Shown here: positions 1 through 5,359 of the stretch, in pieces
Position numbering within the stretch: the stretch's first letter is position 1
How the letters are laid out: each line of letters starts with the position of its first letter
NCBI GenBank assembly: GCA_020355945.1
Contig: CP070627.1
Location: 6,432,882 to 6,439,659, forward strand
DNA length: 6,778 nucleotides
Source of the DNA: Candidatus Aminicenantota bacterium
GTDB lineage: Bacteria > Acidobacteriota > Aminicenantia > UBA2199
Direction: 5' to 3'
The notes under the pieces: generated by a model
The model's input: the letters and a program-made list of their open reading frames with translations, nothing else
Told to the model about the DNA's origin: nothing
Database searches by the model: none
Made by a program: the position numbers and the translations under genes

Positions 1-84
1 CCTCCACGGACTCCGCTGAGGTCGATATTTCCTCTTGTTCGCCCGCTTCTTCGGTACTATGTTGTGTCCGACTTCCGGGGGCAT
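1..84 (-). CDS. possible N-terminal start of the intron-encoded protein, partial
   Basis: An ATG at 84 on the minus strand opens 28 codons to the window edge, beginning MPPEVGHNIVPKKRANKRKY. From memory, the leaders of intron-encoded reverse transcriptases often contain an IVPxKxxNK-type segment followed by SAESVEGR-like residues. Here the first motif is in this frame, while the peptide TSAESVEG appears in another frame over positions 1-25. If the family comparison is right, there is a frame change near 25-35 and the protein start may be broken. No ribosome binding site of normal spacing is obvious. This is too short and partial to be sure it is translated. Confidence 0.22.
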   Translation of the reverse strand, partial: MPPEVGHNIVPKKRANKRKYRPQRSPWR

Positions 85-532
85 TATGAGTCGAACGTGC
101 GGCCTTACGCCTTCTCCGACCCACCCTACATTAAGACTCTGTTTTCGTGTTTTATACTTGCATCGAAGCGAAGTCACCTTTGATACACCAGGAGTTTTTT
201 GTCGGCTGGATTCTCCCAATCCAGCTTTAAATGTAGGGTTCCACCCGGACCTCCCGATTCCCGCGCATGAGGTATCCACGCATGCCAGGGTGCTCAGACT
301 CCGCCGGGTTCTCCCATACCTCACTCGTAACGCTATGGTCGATATTGCCTTCCCCACCAAGTAACAAGGTCGGCACCCGAAAGAAGTGATTTCGGAGCTC
401 GATGCCCCGCCTACGCTTCCCGCCACTATCTACCCACGCATCAGCCATTGTGTTACCACAACCACCGTGTGGTTCAGGGCCAGAGTGACTAGCTAAGTCT
501 TCCCTGTAAGGAACTTTCATCCTCTACCTCAT

Positions 533-548
533 GCCGATTTTAATCGGC
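533..548 (-). other. short perfect hairpin at the start of the retroelement region
   Basis: GCCGAT and ATCGGC form a 6-bp stem around a TTTA loop (TAAA on the minus strand). It sits just upstream, on the minus strand, of the conserved retroelement region. It could be a small helix of the intron RNA, or a transcriptional hairpin of the insertion site. No T-run follows it on the plus strand, so a terminator is unlikely in that direction. Confidence 0.4.
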
Positions 549-554
549 GCTTTC

Positions 555-565
555 TACCTGTCCCC
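555..565. repeat. dispersed TACCTGTCCCC motif, copy 1
   Basis: TACCTGTCCCC here recurs exactly at 6043-6053 and, as GCCTGTCCC variants, at 995-1007 (inverted) and 4889-4896. Such GGGGACAGG-type short repeats are often scattered between genes in genomes with REP-associated (IS200-like, Y1) transposases. No such transposase gene is in this window, so the link is inferred. Confidence 0.4.
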
Positions 566-606
566 CTTCTGCCCACTAGATTATCAAGCCACTTCCATCA
601 CGAATG

Positions 607-984
607 TTAACGATTTGTTTCGGGGTTTCCCAAACAATTCTCCTTCCGACGAACCAGCAAATGTTGGCCCTTCTCTGTCAGGCGGTATTTCTGCCTGCTG
701 CTCCTCGGTTTATCAGGAGTAGTCATCTGAATGAGCCTGTAAGTAAGAAGTCTATCTATACTCCGCTTGAAATTCCCGGTTCGAGAAGAATAACCCGCGG
801 TGTCCAACAGTTCCCGGCTTGTCCTGGGATCATCCTGGCATGCTTCAAGAATGGCTATTTCGAGAGGTGTGAGATTGAAGTGGGGGTCTTGGGCCTCACC
901 TTGGGCCTCTTGGGCCTCTTGGGCCTTGACTTGTTCGCCAGTTCGTGGTGTAAATGTGTTTTTTTCCCTGAACATAGCCTTCAT
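607..984 (-). pseudogene. C-terminal winged-helix fragment of an AlbA/Schlafen-type ATP-binding regulator (RecG-like), N-terminus missing
   Basis: The frame gives 125 residues. Residues 1-36 are low complexity (EQVKAQEAQEAQGEAQ), like the repetitive linker that precedes the C-terminal DNA-binding domain in proteins with an AlbA_2/Schlafen ATP-binding domain, often labelled RecG-like transcriptional regulators. Residues 37-112 form a winged helix with LEIAILEACQ, SRELLDTAGYSSRTGNFKRSIDRLL and the hallmark wing PDKPRSSRQKYRLTEKG. Full proteins are roughly 400-500 residues, so the AlbA domain is gone. In-frame stops lie just upstream of the ATG at 984 (TAA near 1013-1015), and no ribosome binding site precedes it, only the ATGGGGAC and ATGGGGACAGGCG motifs. 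I read it as a truncated remnant whose 5' part was lost at that motif. It could still be expressed as a small DNA-binding protein, which is less likely without translation signals. Confidence 0.62.
888..926. repeat. 9-bp tandem repeat CTTGGGCCT, four copies, inside the gene fragment
   Basis: CTTGGGCCT occurs at 888-896, 900-908, 909-917 and 918-926; the last three are contiguous and a 3-bp spacer separates the first. On the minus strand it encodes the AQE repeats of the linker in the winged-helix fragment. The unit is a multiple of three, so copy-number slippage would keep the frame. Confidence 0.75.
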
Positions 985-1007
985 GGGGACAAAAATGGGG
1001 ACAGGCG
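983..1007. repeat. dispersed ATGGGGACAGGCG motif with a neighbouring ATGGGGAC half copy
   Basis: ATGGGGAC (983-990) is followed five bases later by ATGGGGACAGGCG (995-1007). Its reverse complement, with the adjoining bases, reads AAAATTCGCCTGTCCCCAT and closely matches 4881-4896 in the opposite orientation. It marks the exact place where the winged-helix gene fragment loses its upstream part. Confidence 0.5.
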
Positions 1008-1117
1008 AATTTTAATATACACGTGTCTTCGCATGTTTCACGCTTTAAAAAAGTAGGCGGTGAATTTAGGGCGATTGCAGCTATTGCAAAAAACGTGATC
1101 TTTTATTAAAATGAAGG

Positions 1118-2362
1118 ATGCAAATTAATTACATTTTATTCCTGGTTTCATTAATCGTTCTTTTGGGATACCTGGCAGAATGGGTATTTAAAAAAATAAA
1201 TATCCCCGATACTCTCCTGTTGATCGCGGTTGGTTTCATCATCGGGCCCCATATACTGGGTTATATTGAAGCGGATTCCCTGGGACAACTTGCCCCTTTG
1301 TTTACCACCTTTACCCTTCTTTTTCTCATGTTTGACGGTGCGCTGTCCATTGATTTACATTCTTTTGCCGAAGGAATCGGTTCCGGGATTTCCATTGGAT
1401 CTTTCAATTTCTTTCTTTCCACACTGGTCATTGGGGGAGTCTTTTATTTCCTGGTTCATGACGTGATACTGGCGTTAATGTTAGGTTTTTCCCTGGGAGG
1501 GGTCTCTTCGGCCTTTGTTATCCCCATGTTAAAGCAGATCACCGTAAATAAAAAAACCTATTCCATATTGACCCTTGAATCCGCATTAACCGATGTACTC
1601 TCTATTGTGTTCGCCCTCACCATGATGGAGTTGAAAATTATGAAAACCTTTGAAATGGGAAGTGTTCTTTCACAGATTGCTTCCTTGTTCTTTGTTGCCG
1701 GGGTAATGGGGATATTGGCCGGTTGTCTGTGGATTTTTATTGAAGGAAGGTTGATTGAAAGAGACACCAATTACATGATGAGTATCGCCTATGTGGTGCT
1801 GCTTTATTTCATTAGCGAATACCTGGGAGGGAATGGAGCCATCGCAGCCATGAGTTTTGGAATTGTGATTGCCAACTCCAAAATACTGATGAACCTGGCA
1901 CAAAAATTTAAAGAAAAAAGAGGTAAGAAAAAAGTCGTCCCAGAAGAGGAACCAGCTAAAACAGTGAATATTGTTTCCCGCAGGGAACGGATGTTTTACC
2001 AGGAAATCTCCTTTTTCCTGAAAACCTTTTTCTTTGTTTATATCGGCCTTCTTCTTAATATCAATAACCTTACGGCCGCGGCTGTGGGCATTGGCATTGC
2101 CGCCAGTGTACTGTTGTTGAGGAACCTGACTTACCTGCTGACCAAAACCTTCAAGCAATACGACCGGTTGTTAATCAATTCCTTGTTTGCCAGGGGCATT
2201 GCTCCTGCTGCGATTATCCTGATGGCAAAGGTGAAAAATCTTTCCATCGATCAAAACATTATTGATACCGTTTACTTCACTATCACCGCCACCATCATAC
2301 TCAGTTCGTTAAAGGTTTTTATTTATAAAATAAAGGTAAAAAAACGTCCTGGTTCTCAATAA
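1118..2362 (+). CDS. cation:proton antiporter (CPA family, Na+/H+ exchanger fold)
   Basis: This 414-residue membrane protein is built almost entirely of hydrophobic helices and should exchange a monovalent cation (Na+ or K+) for protons across the inner membrane. Family marks are DTLLLIAVGFIIGPHILGYI (31-50), LLFLMFDGAL (67-76), ESALTDVLSIV (154-164), GGNGAIAAMSFGIVIANS (237-254), FFFVYIGLLLN (304-314) and ARGIAPAAI (358-366). The length suits a transport core with no long cytosolic regulatory tail. A basic hydrophilic loop (about 262-292) interrupts the helices. In CPA1 exchangers the ion-site motif is usually Asn-Asp; here it reads Thr158-Asp159, and the usual Ser-x-Thr-Asp-Pro of the preceding unwound helix is replaced by GGVSSAFVIP. 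Ion choice therefore cannot be predicted. An in-frame TGA at 1112 limits the start to 1118 or later, but GAAGG (1113-1117) abuts this ATG with no spacing, so the exact start is uncertain. It is probably cotranscribed with the downstream RNase gene. Confidence 0.88.
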   Translation: MQINYILFLVSLIVLLGYLAEWVFKKINIPDTLLLIAVGFIIGPHILGYIEADSLGQLAPLFTTFTLLFLMFDGALSIDLHSFAEGIGSGISIGSFNFFLSTLVIGGVFYFLVHDVILALMLGFSLGGVSSAFVIPMLKQITVNKKTYSILTLESALTDVLSIVFALTMMELKIMKTFEMGSVLSQIASLFFVAGVMGILAGCLWIFIEGRLIERDTNYMMSIAYVVLLYFISEYLGGNGAIAAMSFGIVIANSKILMNLAQKFKEKRGKKKVVPEEEPAKTVNIVSRRERMFYQEISFFLKTFFFVYIGLLLNINNLTAAAVGIGIAASVLLLRNLTYLLTKTFKQYDRLLINSLFARGIAPAAIILMAKVKNLSIDQNIIDTVYFTITATIILSSLKVFIYKIKVKKRPGSQ

Positions 2363-2372
2363 ATGCTTAAAA

Positions 2373-2378
2373 AAGGAG
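2373..2378 (+). promoter_or_regulatory. Shine-Dalgarno site of the beta-CASP RNase gene
   Basis: AAGGAG lies 7 bases before the ATG at 2386, within the 23-bp gap after the antiporter stop codon. It fixes the RNase start and shows the gene has its own strong translation signal within the presumed operon. Confidence 0.85.
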
Positions 2379-2385
2379 AAAAAAA

Positions 2386-3963
2386 ATGCTTTTTACACCT
2401 TACGGGGCCGTAAGGGAAGTTACCGGGTCCATGCACTTGCTCACCTTGAACAGCGATCGGATATTATTGGATTGCGGGATGTTCCAGGGCAGGAGAAAAG
2501 AAAGCAATGCCAAAAACCGGGTAATGCCCATCGACCCCCGGATCGTTACCAATGTTATTCTTTCCCATGCCCACATCGATCACTGCGGAAGGATTCCCTT
2601 TTTAGCAAAAGACAATTTTCACGGCCGTGTCATTGCCACCCGCCCCACCGCGGATGCCTGCGACTATTTGTTAAGGGACAGCGGTTACATCCAGGAATCC
2701 GACGCCCAGTATCTCAACTATAAAACCGTTCGTTCCTTCCTGTACAAATCAAAACATTCGTCAAAAAAGAAAAAAATAACTCATCAAGAGATGAATGCAA
2801 TAAAAAAAATATTGAAAAAAGGTGCCCATAAAATCAATACCGAAGTCATCGATGAATTGATCGACAGGTATCATTTGCAATCGATTGAACCGCTGTACAC
2901 GACAGCCGATGCCCAGGAAGCTTTGAAATACTTTGAAGGCTATCCTTACAATCACCCGGTTACAATAGGTAAACACACCAGTTGTACCTTTTATGAAGCC
3001 GGGCATATCCTGGGGTCTGCCATCAGCTTGATCAAAATCTCTGACAGGAAAAAAATTTACCGGGTCATGTATACCGGTGACATTGGCAGGTTTAATAAGC
3101 CCATCCTCAAAGACCCTACCACGGTTTTCCCAAAAGAAGATCGCCGCATTGATCTGCTGATCATGGAAAGTACCTACGGCAACCGGGAACATGAACCCAT
3201 AAAAGACCTGAAAAACAACCTGAAAAACGTAATCATTGAGACAGTAGAACGGGGAGGTTCCATCATCATTCCCTCTTTTGCCTTTGGAAGAACCCAGGAA
3301 CTGATATACCGTTTGCATGAACTATACAATGAAAAACAAGTCCAATCGCTGCCGGTTTATATTGATAGTCCACTGGCAATCAATTTAACCAGGGTTTTCG
3401 GGGAACACCCGGAGGTTTACGACCAATTAACCCATGAAACGTTTTTGCAATCCGGCCGGAATCCCTTTATGTTTGACCAGATTCACTTTGTACAATCCGT
3501 GGAAGATTCCATGGCACTGTTAAAAAAATCCGAACAGAACATTGTTATTTCCGCTTCAGGGATGTGTGAAGCGGGTCGTATTCTCCATCACCTGCGTTAT
3601 AAGATCCATAATCCCATGAACACCATACTTATTGTGGGCTACATGGCAGAGCATACGCTGGGGCGTCGTTTGTTGGAATTTGGCAAAAAATATGAAGAGT
3701 CTGGCCGGCAAGGTTCCGCACCACTGCTAAAATTCTTAAATAAAATGTACCCTTTGCAGGCTCGTGTCAAAGAACTGGGAGGATTCAGCGCTCACGGTGA
3801 CAGGAATGAAATGCTGCGATTTTTGCAAGACTCCCGGTTAAAGATAAAAACCATTGCCCTGGTCCACGGTGAGGAAGAGCAAATATTCCCGTTTCGCGAC
3901 CTTTTGCAAAATCACGGCTATAATGTGATTGTCCCCCGTGCCGGGGAGACGATAAAAATTTAA
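2386..3963 (+). CDS. beta-CASP metallo-beta-lactamase-fold RNase (YSH1/CPSF-type exonuclease family)
   Basis: This 525-residue, probably cytosolic zinc-dependent nuclease should cleave RNA; this family has the architecture of RNase J and the CPSF-73 endonuclease. The lactamase part shows LLDCGMFQG (27-35), the metal motif HAHIDH (61-66), GHILGS with His207, and TGDIGR with Asp232. The beta-CASP part shows the motif A acid in MESTYGNR (Glu261), SFAFGRTQELIY (297-308), ISASGMCEAGR (388-398) and GYMAEHTLGRR (418-428). Motif C is FSAHGD with His470, followed by LVHGEEEQ (492-499). All metal ligands appear intact. Unusual is a lysine-rich insert at about 115-165 (KSKHSSKKKK, then KKILKKGAHK) before EPLYTTADAQEAL; many relatives pass directly from the LN(R/Y)K segment to this point. 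An RNA-contacting role for the insert is conceivable. The gene follows the antiporter by 23 bp. Confidence 0.9.
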   Translation: MLFTPYGAVREVTGSMHLLTLNSDRILLDCGMFQGRRKESNAKNRVMPIDPRIVTNVILSHAHIDHCGRIPFLAKDNFHGRVIATRPTADACDYLLRDSGYIQESDAQYLNYKTVRSFLYKSKHSSKKKKITHQEMNAIKKILKKGAHKINTEVIDELIDRYHLQSIEPLYTTADAQEALKYFEGYPYNHPVTIGKHTSCTFYEAGHILGSAISLIKISDRKKIYRVMYTGDIGRFNKPILKDPTTVFPKEDRRIDLLIMESTYGNREHEPIKDLKNNLKNVIIETVERGGSIIIPSFAFGRTQELIYRLHELYNEKQVQSLPVYIDSPLAINLTRVFGEHPEVYDQLTHETFLQSGRNPFMFDQIHFVQSVEDSMALLKKSEQNIVISASGMCEAGRILHHLRYKIHNPMNTILIVGYMAEHTLGRRLLEFGKKYEESGRQGSAPLLKFLNKMYPLQARVKELGGFSAHGDRNEMLRFLQDSRLKIKTIALVHGEEEQIFPFRDLLQNHGYNVIVPRAGETIKI

Positions 3964-3990
3964 ACACAAAAGACACAAAAAAATTAAATC

Positions 3991-4017
3991 ATTCGTGTGA
4001 ATTCGTGTAATTCGTGG
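3991..4017. repeat. ATTCGTGT triplet repeat in the convergent intergenic gap
   Basis: ATTCGTGT occurs at 3991-3998 and 4001-4008, and ATTCGTGG at 4010-4017, a spacing of 9-10 bp. It lies just after the RNase stop and near the 3' end of the convergent small gene. Runs of this kind (ATTCGTGTAATTCGTGG) are, as I recall, dispersed intergenic repeats in many environmental genomes. A weak TCTCC/GGAGA hairpin (4032-4047) follows, without a T-run, so no convincing terminator separates the two genes. Confidence 0.5.
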
Positions 4018-4054
4018 GCCATTTTCATTATTCTCCAGGACAGGAGACAGGATA

Positions 4055-4285
4055 TTAAGGCAATACTTTTCCTGTGTCCGCGTCAAGGGCAGCGATCCTG
4101 ATATATTCTTTATATTTCTTTAGTTTCGGGTTTTTTCGTTTTGCTTCATCTCTCAAGCTGTCTATTTCTTTGGAGAAGAGATCACATCGATACGAATTGA
4201 AATAGGATGCGGGTAGTAATCGATGGTATTCCACCACATTATTTTCCCCGGACATAACCAGTGATATTTTTATAACTTCAGCCAT
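4055..4285 (-). CDS. small uncharacterised protein, 76 residues
   Basis: I do not recognise the family. The product starts MAEVIKISLVMSGENNVVEYHRLLP and has an alternating, strand-like N-terminal third. A strongly charged central helix follows (FSKEIDSLRDEAKRKNPKLKKYKEY, about 37-61), and it ends in RIAALDADTGKVLP. There is no signal peptide or membrane helix, so it should be cytosolic. That it is a real gene is supported by AGAGGA 7 bases upstream of the ATG and a near-consensus sigma70 promoter 55-83 bases upstream. It is convergent with the RNase gene and monocistronic. The C-terminal wording resembles the ends of short conserved hypotheticals found near toxin-antitoxin genes, but nothing shows a function. 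Confidence 0.75.
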   Translation of the reverse strand: MAEVIKISLVMSGENNVVEYHRLLPASYFNSYRCDLFSKEIDSLRDEAKRKNPKLKKYKEYIRIAALDADTGKVLP

Positions 4286-4292
4286 AATTTTT

Positions 4293-4298
4293 TCCTCT
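4293..4298 (-). promoter_or_regulatory. Shine-Dalgarno site of the 76-residue gene
   Basis: AGAGGA on the minus strand stands 7 bases before the ATG at 4285. It supports this start and the reality of the gene. Confidence 0.75.
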
Positions 4299-4339
4299 GC
4301 TGCAGGGAAATTTTGCTTGATAAGCGTTATTAATACTAT

Positions 4340-4368
4340 ATTATATCAATACCTTAAACAACCGTCAA
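4340..4368 (-). promoter_or_regulatory. sigma70-type promoter of the 76-residue gene
   Basis: On the minus strand TTGACG (4368-4363) and TATAAT (4345-4340) are separated by exactly 17 bases, close to the consensus. The expected start of transcription is near 4333, giving a leader of about 48 bases. The leader starts with ATTAATAACG, a 10-mer also present just downstream of the MNT promoter (5001-5010). Confidence 0.75.
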
Positions 4369-4441
4369 GAAAATAGATTACCTGTTCCAAGTTTTTTTCG
4401 CCCATCCCGTATTTTCCGTATTTTTCCAAGCTTCGTTACCT

Positions 4442-4531
4442 CCGCTGATGCGGCTTCAGTAGCAGGCTGCTGGCTAAGCTTTACCTGCGTGGGACTCGAA
4501 CCCACTGAAATGCGCCAGCTTAGCCTGGCGC
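4442..4531. other. cluster of hairpins with a tRNA T-arm-like stem-loop, possible attachment-site scar or structured RNA
   Basis: In 90 bases there are CCGC/GCGG (4442-4453), the palindrome AGCAGGCTGCT (4461-4471), a T-arm-like stem-loop (4489-4505) and a 7-bp hairpin GCGCCAG/CTGGCGC (4512-4531). On the minus strand the T-arm-like unit reads GTGGG-TTCGAGT-CCCAC, with the invariant TTCGA core of a tRNA T-loop. A perfect 9-bp inverted repeat, GGCTAAGCT (4472-4480) and AGCTTAGCC (4517-4525), encloses it, so an alternative larger fold exists. No matching acceptor strand, D-arm or normal anticodon arm is found beside it, so this is not a complete tRNA. It may be a leftover tRNA 3' fragment from integration, or a mobile palindromic repeat. 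Confidence 0.45.
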
Positions 4532-4648
4532 ACAATTTACCTGATCCTATTCTCTTTTTTGGGTGATTACACTTGCCTTAACCTATTTTAATTTTACATT
4601 TTAATAGAGTTCATTTGGAACAGCCCCCGGAACGTTAAGAAGCTGTGC
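4532..4648. other. AT-rich spacer with no recognisable gene
   Basis: Between the hairpin cluster and the 21-bp repeats this stretch has short T-runs and A/T tracts but no reading frame, promoter or hairpin I can defend. Together with 4286-4531 and the repeats, it makes up the long interval without a secure gene between the 76-residue gene and the MNT gene. Confidence 0.5.
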
Positions 4649-4980
4649 TGGATAAATTAAAGGAGAGTCCCAATCAATTTTTAGCAGTGAAGGATAATTT
4701 CCAGGTAATGCGGAATAAATTCCGGACTGTCCCGGATAAATTTCTAGCGGTCCTGTATAAATTTCTAACGGCCCCGGACAAATTTCTAGCGATCCTTGAT
4801 AAATTTCCAGCGGTCCCGGATAAATTCCAGTGGGTGCGCAATAAATTTCAATTGATCCCGGAAGAATTCCAGGGGGTGAAAATTTTCGCCTGTCCCTCTT
4901 ATTCCTGCCCCCTATCTTTGGAACCACGACGGATCAATTGTAAAAAAAATTCTGAAAAAATTGACACCACTCATTTTTAA
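4645..4980 (+). CDS. possible heptad-repeat protein encoded by the 21-bp array, 111 residues
   Basis: A GTG at 4645 opens a frame whose first about 79 residues are eleven seven-residue repeats, such as DKFLAVL, YKFLTAP, DKFLAIL and DKFPAVP. Phe (or Leu in the first unit) holds position 3 throughout, and position 2 is mostly Lys. Such a repeat could form an amphipathic helix or solenoid, but I know no named family for it. The tail (about 80-111) runs through the GCCTGTCCC dispersed motif and into the promoter of the next gene, and looks like non-coding read-through. There is no ATG and only a weak AAGAAG upstream. No promoter is obvious. It may be a purely non-coding minisatellite that stays open by its period, and the minus-strand frame (4927-4601) is open for the same reason. 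Confidence 0.25.
   Translation: MLDKLKESPNQFLAVKDNFQVMRNKFRTVPDKFLAVLYKFLTAPDKFLAILDKFPAVPDKFQWVRNKFQLIPEEFQGVKIFACPSYSCPLSLEPRRINCKKNSEKIDTTHF
4649..4879. repeat. eleven in-register 21-bp tandem repeats (seven-residue periodicity)
   Basis: Units start at 4649, 4670, 4691, 4712, 4733, 4754, 4775, 4796, 4817, 4838 and 4859, with no insertion or deletion. The best-conserved units (4733-4816) share the core GGATAAATTTCTAGCGG; the outer units are more diverged, as in an old array. Because 21 is a multiple of three, frames stay open on both strands. The plus frame gives [D/N]KFxxV[P/R] heptads and the minus frame YPGPLEI heptads. The T/C changes in the TTT/TTC codon are silent for Phe in the plus frame but alter the minus-frame residue, which slightly favours plus-strand coding. 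Confidence 0.9.
4881..4896. repeat. dispersed TTCGCCTGTCCC motif, copy 3
   Basis: AATTTTCGCCTGTCCC directly follows the last 21-bp unit. It matches the reverse complement of 995-1010 over TTCGCCTGTCCC plus AT-rich flank, so the two copies are inverted about 3.9 kb apart. Confidence 0.5.
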
Positions 4981-4989
4981 ACGTATAAT
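4961..4989 (+). promoter_or_regulatory. perfect-consensus sigma70 promoter of the MNT-HEPN operon
   Basis: TTGACA (4961-4966) and TATAAT (4984-4989) match the consensus at every base, with the ideal 17-base spacer. Transcription should begin near 4996, leaving a leader of only about 25 bases before the ATG at 5021. Strong unregulated expression would be unusual for a toxin module, so a repressor or autoregulation is expected, but no clear operator is seen. Confidence 0.88.
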
Positions 4990-5020
4990 GATATAAGAAC
5001 ATTAATAACGGTTGTGATAC

Positions 5021-5359
5021 ATGACACAAGAACCGAAAATAAAACTTTTACTCCGTGAGGTTGAACAAAAACTAAAAGCTGTTTTCCACGAAAAATTAGA
5101 TAGAATCATCCTCTATGGTTCATATGCCAGGGGTGATTATAATGATGAATCCGACATCGATATTATCGCATTGATTCACGATGGAGACTTAAAAAAATAT
5201 GACCCCCACATATTGAGAATTAATGTAGATTTGTCCATCCGCTATGATGTGAATTTATCCGTCATGATTGAAGATAAAGCTGATTTTGATTTAAATGCCG
5301 ATGTCATTCCCCTGTTCAGGAATATTCACAGGGAAGGAATAGATTTATATGCAGCGTAA
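5021..5359 (+). CDS. MNT-type nucleotidyltransferase (minimal nucleotidyltransferase, antitoxin-like partner)
   Basis: This 112-residue protein has the polymerase-beta-like minimal nucleotidyltransferase fold. The signature GSYARGDYNDESDID (33-47) fits G-S-x10-D-x-D, with Gly33-Ser34 and metal-binding Asp45 and Asp47. A third acidic strand residue is probably Asp76 in RYDVNLSVMI. Such proteins transfer nucleotides; the studied MntA partner of HepT toxins inactivates its HEPN toxin by adding AMP to a tyrosine. By analogy this is the antitoxin of the overlapping HEPN gene, although this pair belongs to a different HEPN branch, so that is inference. The product is cytosolic, with no extra domains. 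No good Shine-Dalgarno precedes the ATG at 5021; with the short leader, translation may start weakly. The 3' end overlaps the next gene by 11 bases. Confidence 0.88.
   Translation: MTQEPKIKLLLREVEQKLKAVFHEKLDRIILYGSYARGDYNDESDIDIIALIHDGDLKKYDPHILRINVDLSIRYDVNLSVMIEDKADFDLNADVIPLFRNIHREGIDLYAA
5334..5338 (+). promoter_or_regulatory. Shine-Dalgarno site of the HEPN gene inside the MNT gene
   Basis: AAGGA, within GGGAAGGA, lies 10 bases before the ATG at 5349, inside the last codons of the upstream gene. It favours the start MQRNLKDL and implies translational coupling with the MNT gene. Confidence 0.7.

Larger units (their letters stand above)
1..548 (-). mobile_element. 5' portion of a group II intron-like retroelement (maturase off the left edge)
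   Basis: Read on the minus strand from about 548 down to 1, this stretch matches a pattern I remember from the DNA ahead of bacterial group II intron reverse transcriptases. One frame (520 to 227) gives the diagnostic peptides REDLASHSGPE, VTSEVWENP and ESEHPGMRGYLMRGNREVRVEP; the family typically shows ASHTGPES and TLACTDA/MRENRE-like peptides at the same places. I take these as translated structured intron RNA rather than a true protein. The minus-strand 5' end has a GCCGAT/ATCGGC hairpin (533-548). No clear GTGYG intron start is visible, so the boundary is uncertain and could reach about 606. The reverse transcriptase and the 3' domains V/VI would lie left of position 1 and cannot be checked. 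The family call rests on remembered similarity, not on a search. Confidence 0.6.

Noticed and set aside
35..364. Plus-strand open frame of 109 codons
   Set aside because: It is the antisense of the retroelement region; the recognisable peptides are on the minus strand, and it has no ribosome site.
604..1056. Plus-strand open frame of 150 codons over the winged-helix fragment
   Set aside because: The product is low in complexity, with GLLGLLG from the CTTGGGCCT repeat, and the opposite strand carries clear winged-helix motifs.
1075..1109. Promoter of the antiporter gene (TTGCAG or TTGCAA with TATTAA)
   Set aside because: Spacings of 23 or 14 bases are poor and the boxes are weak; I cannot defend it.
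3991..4017. CRISPR array from the ATTCGTGT repeats
   Set aside because: Units are 8 bp with 1-2 bp gaps, with no spacers of constant length and no cas genes.
3838..4086. Minus-strand 82-codon frame at the RNase 3' end
   Set aside because: It is antisense to the RNase C-terminus and reads through the ATTCGTGT repeat; the 76-residue gene has better signals.
4481..4570. Complete tRNA gene on the minus strand
   Set aside because: Only the T-arm fits; no pairing acceptor strand, D-arm or seven-base anticodon loop can be found.
4601..4927. Minus-strand heptad-repeat frame (GPLEIYP type)
   Set aside because: It is open only because the 21-bp repeat has a period divisible by three; base changes are less conservative than in the plus frame and there is no start signal.
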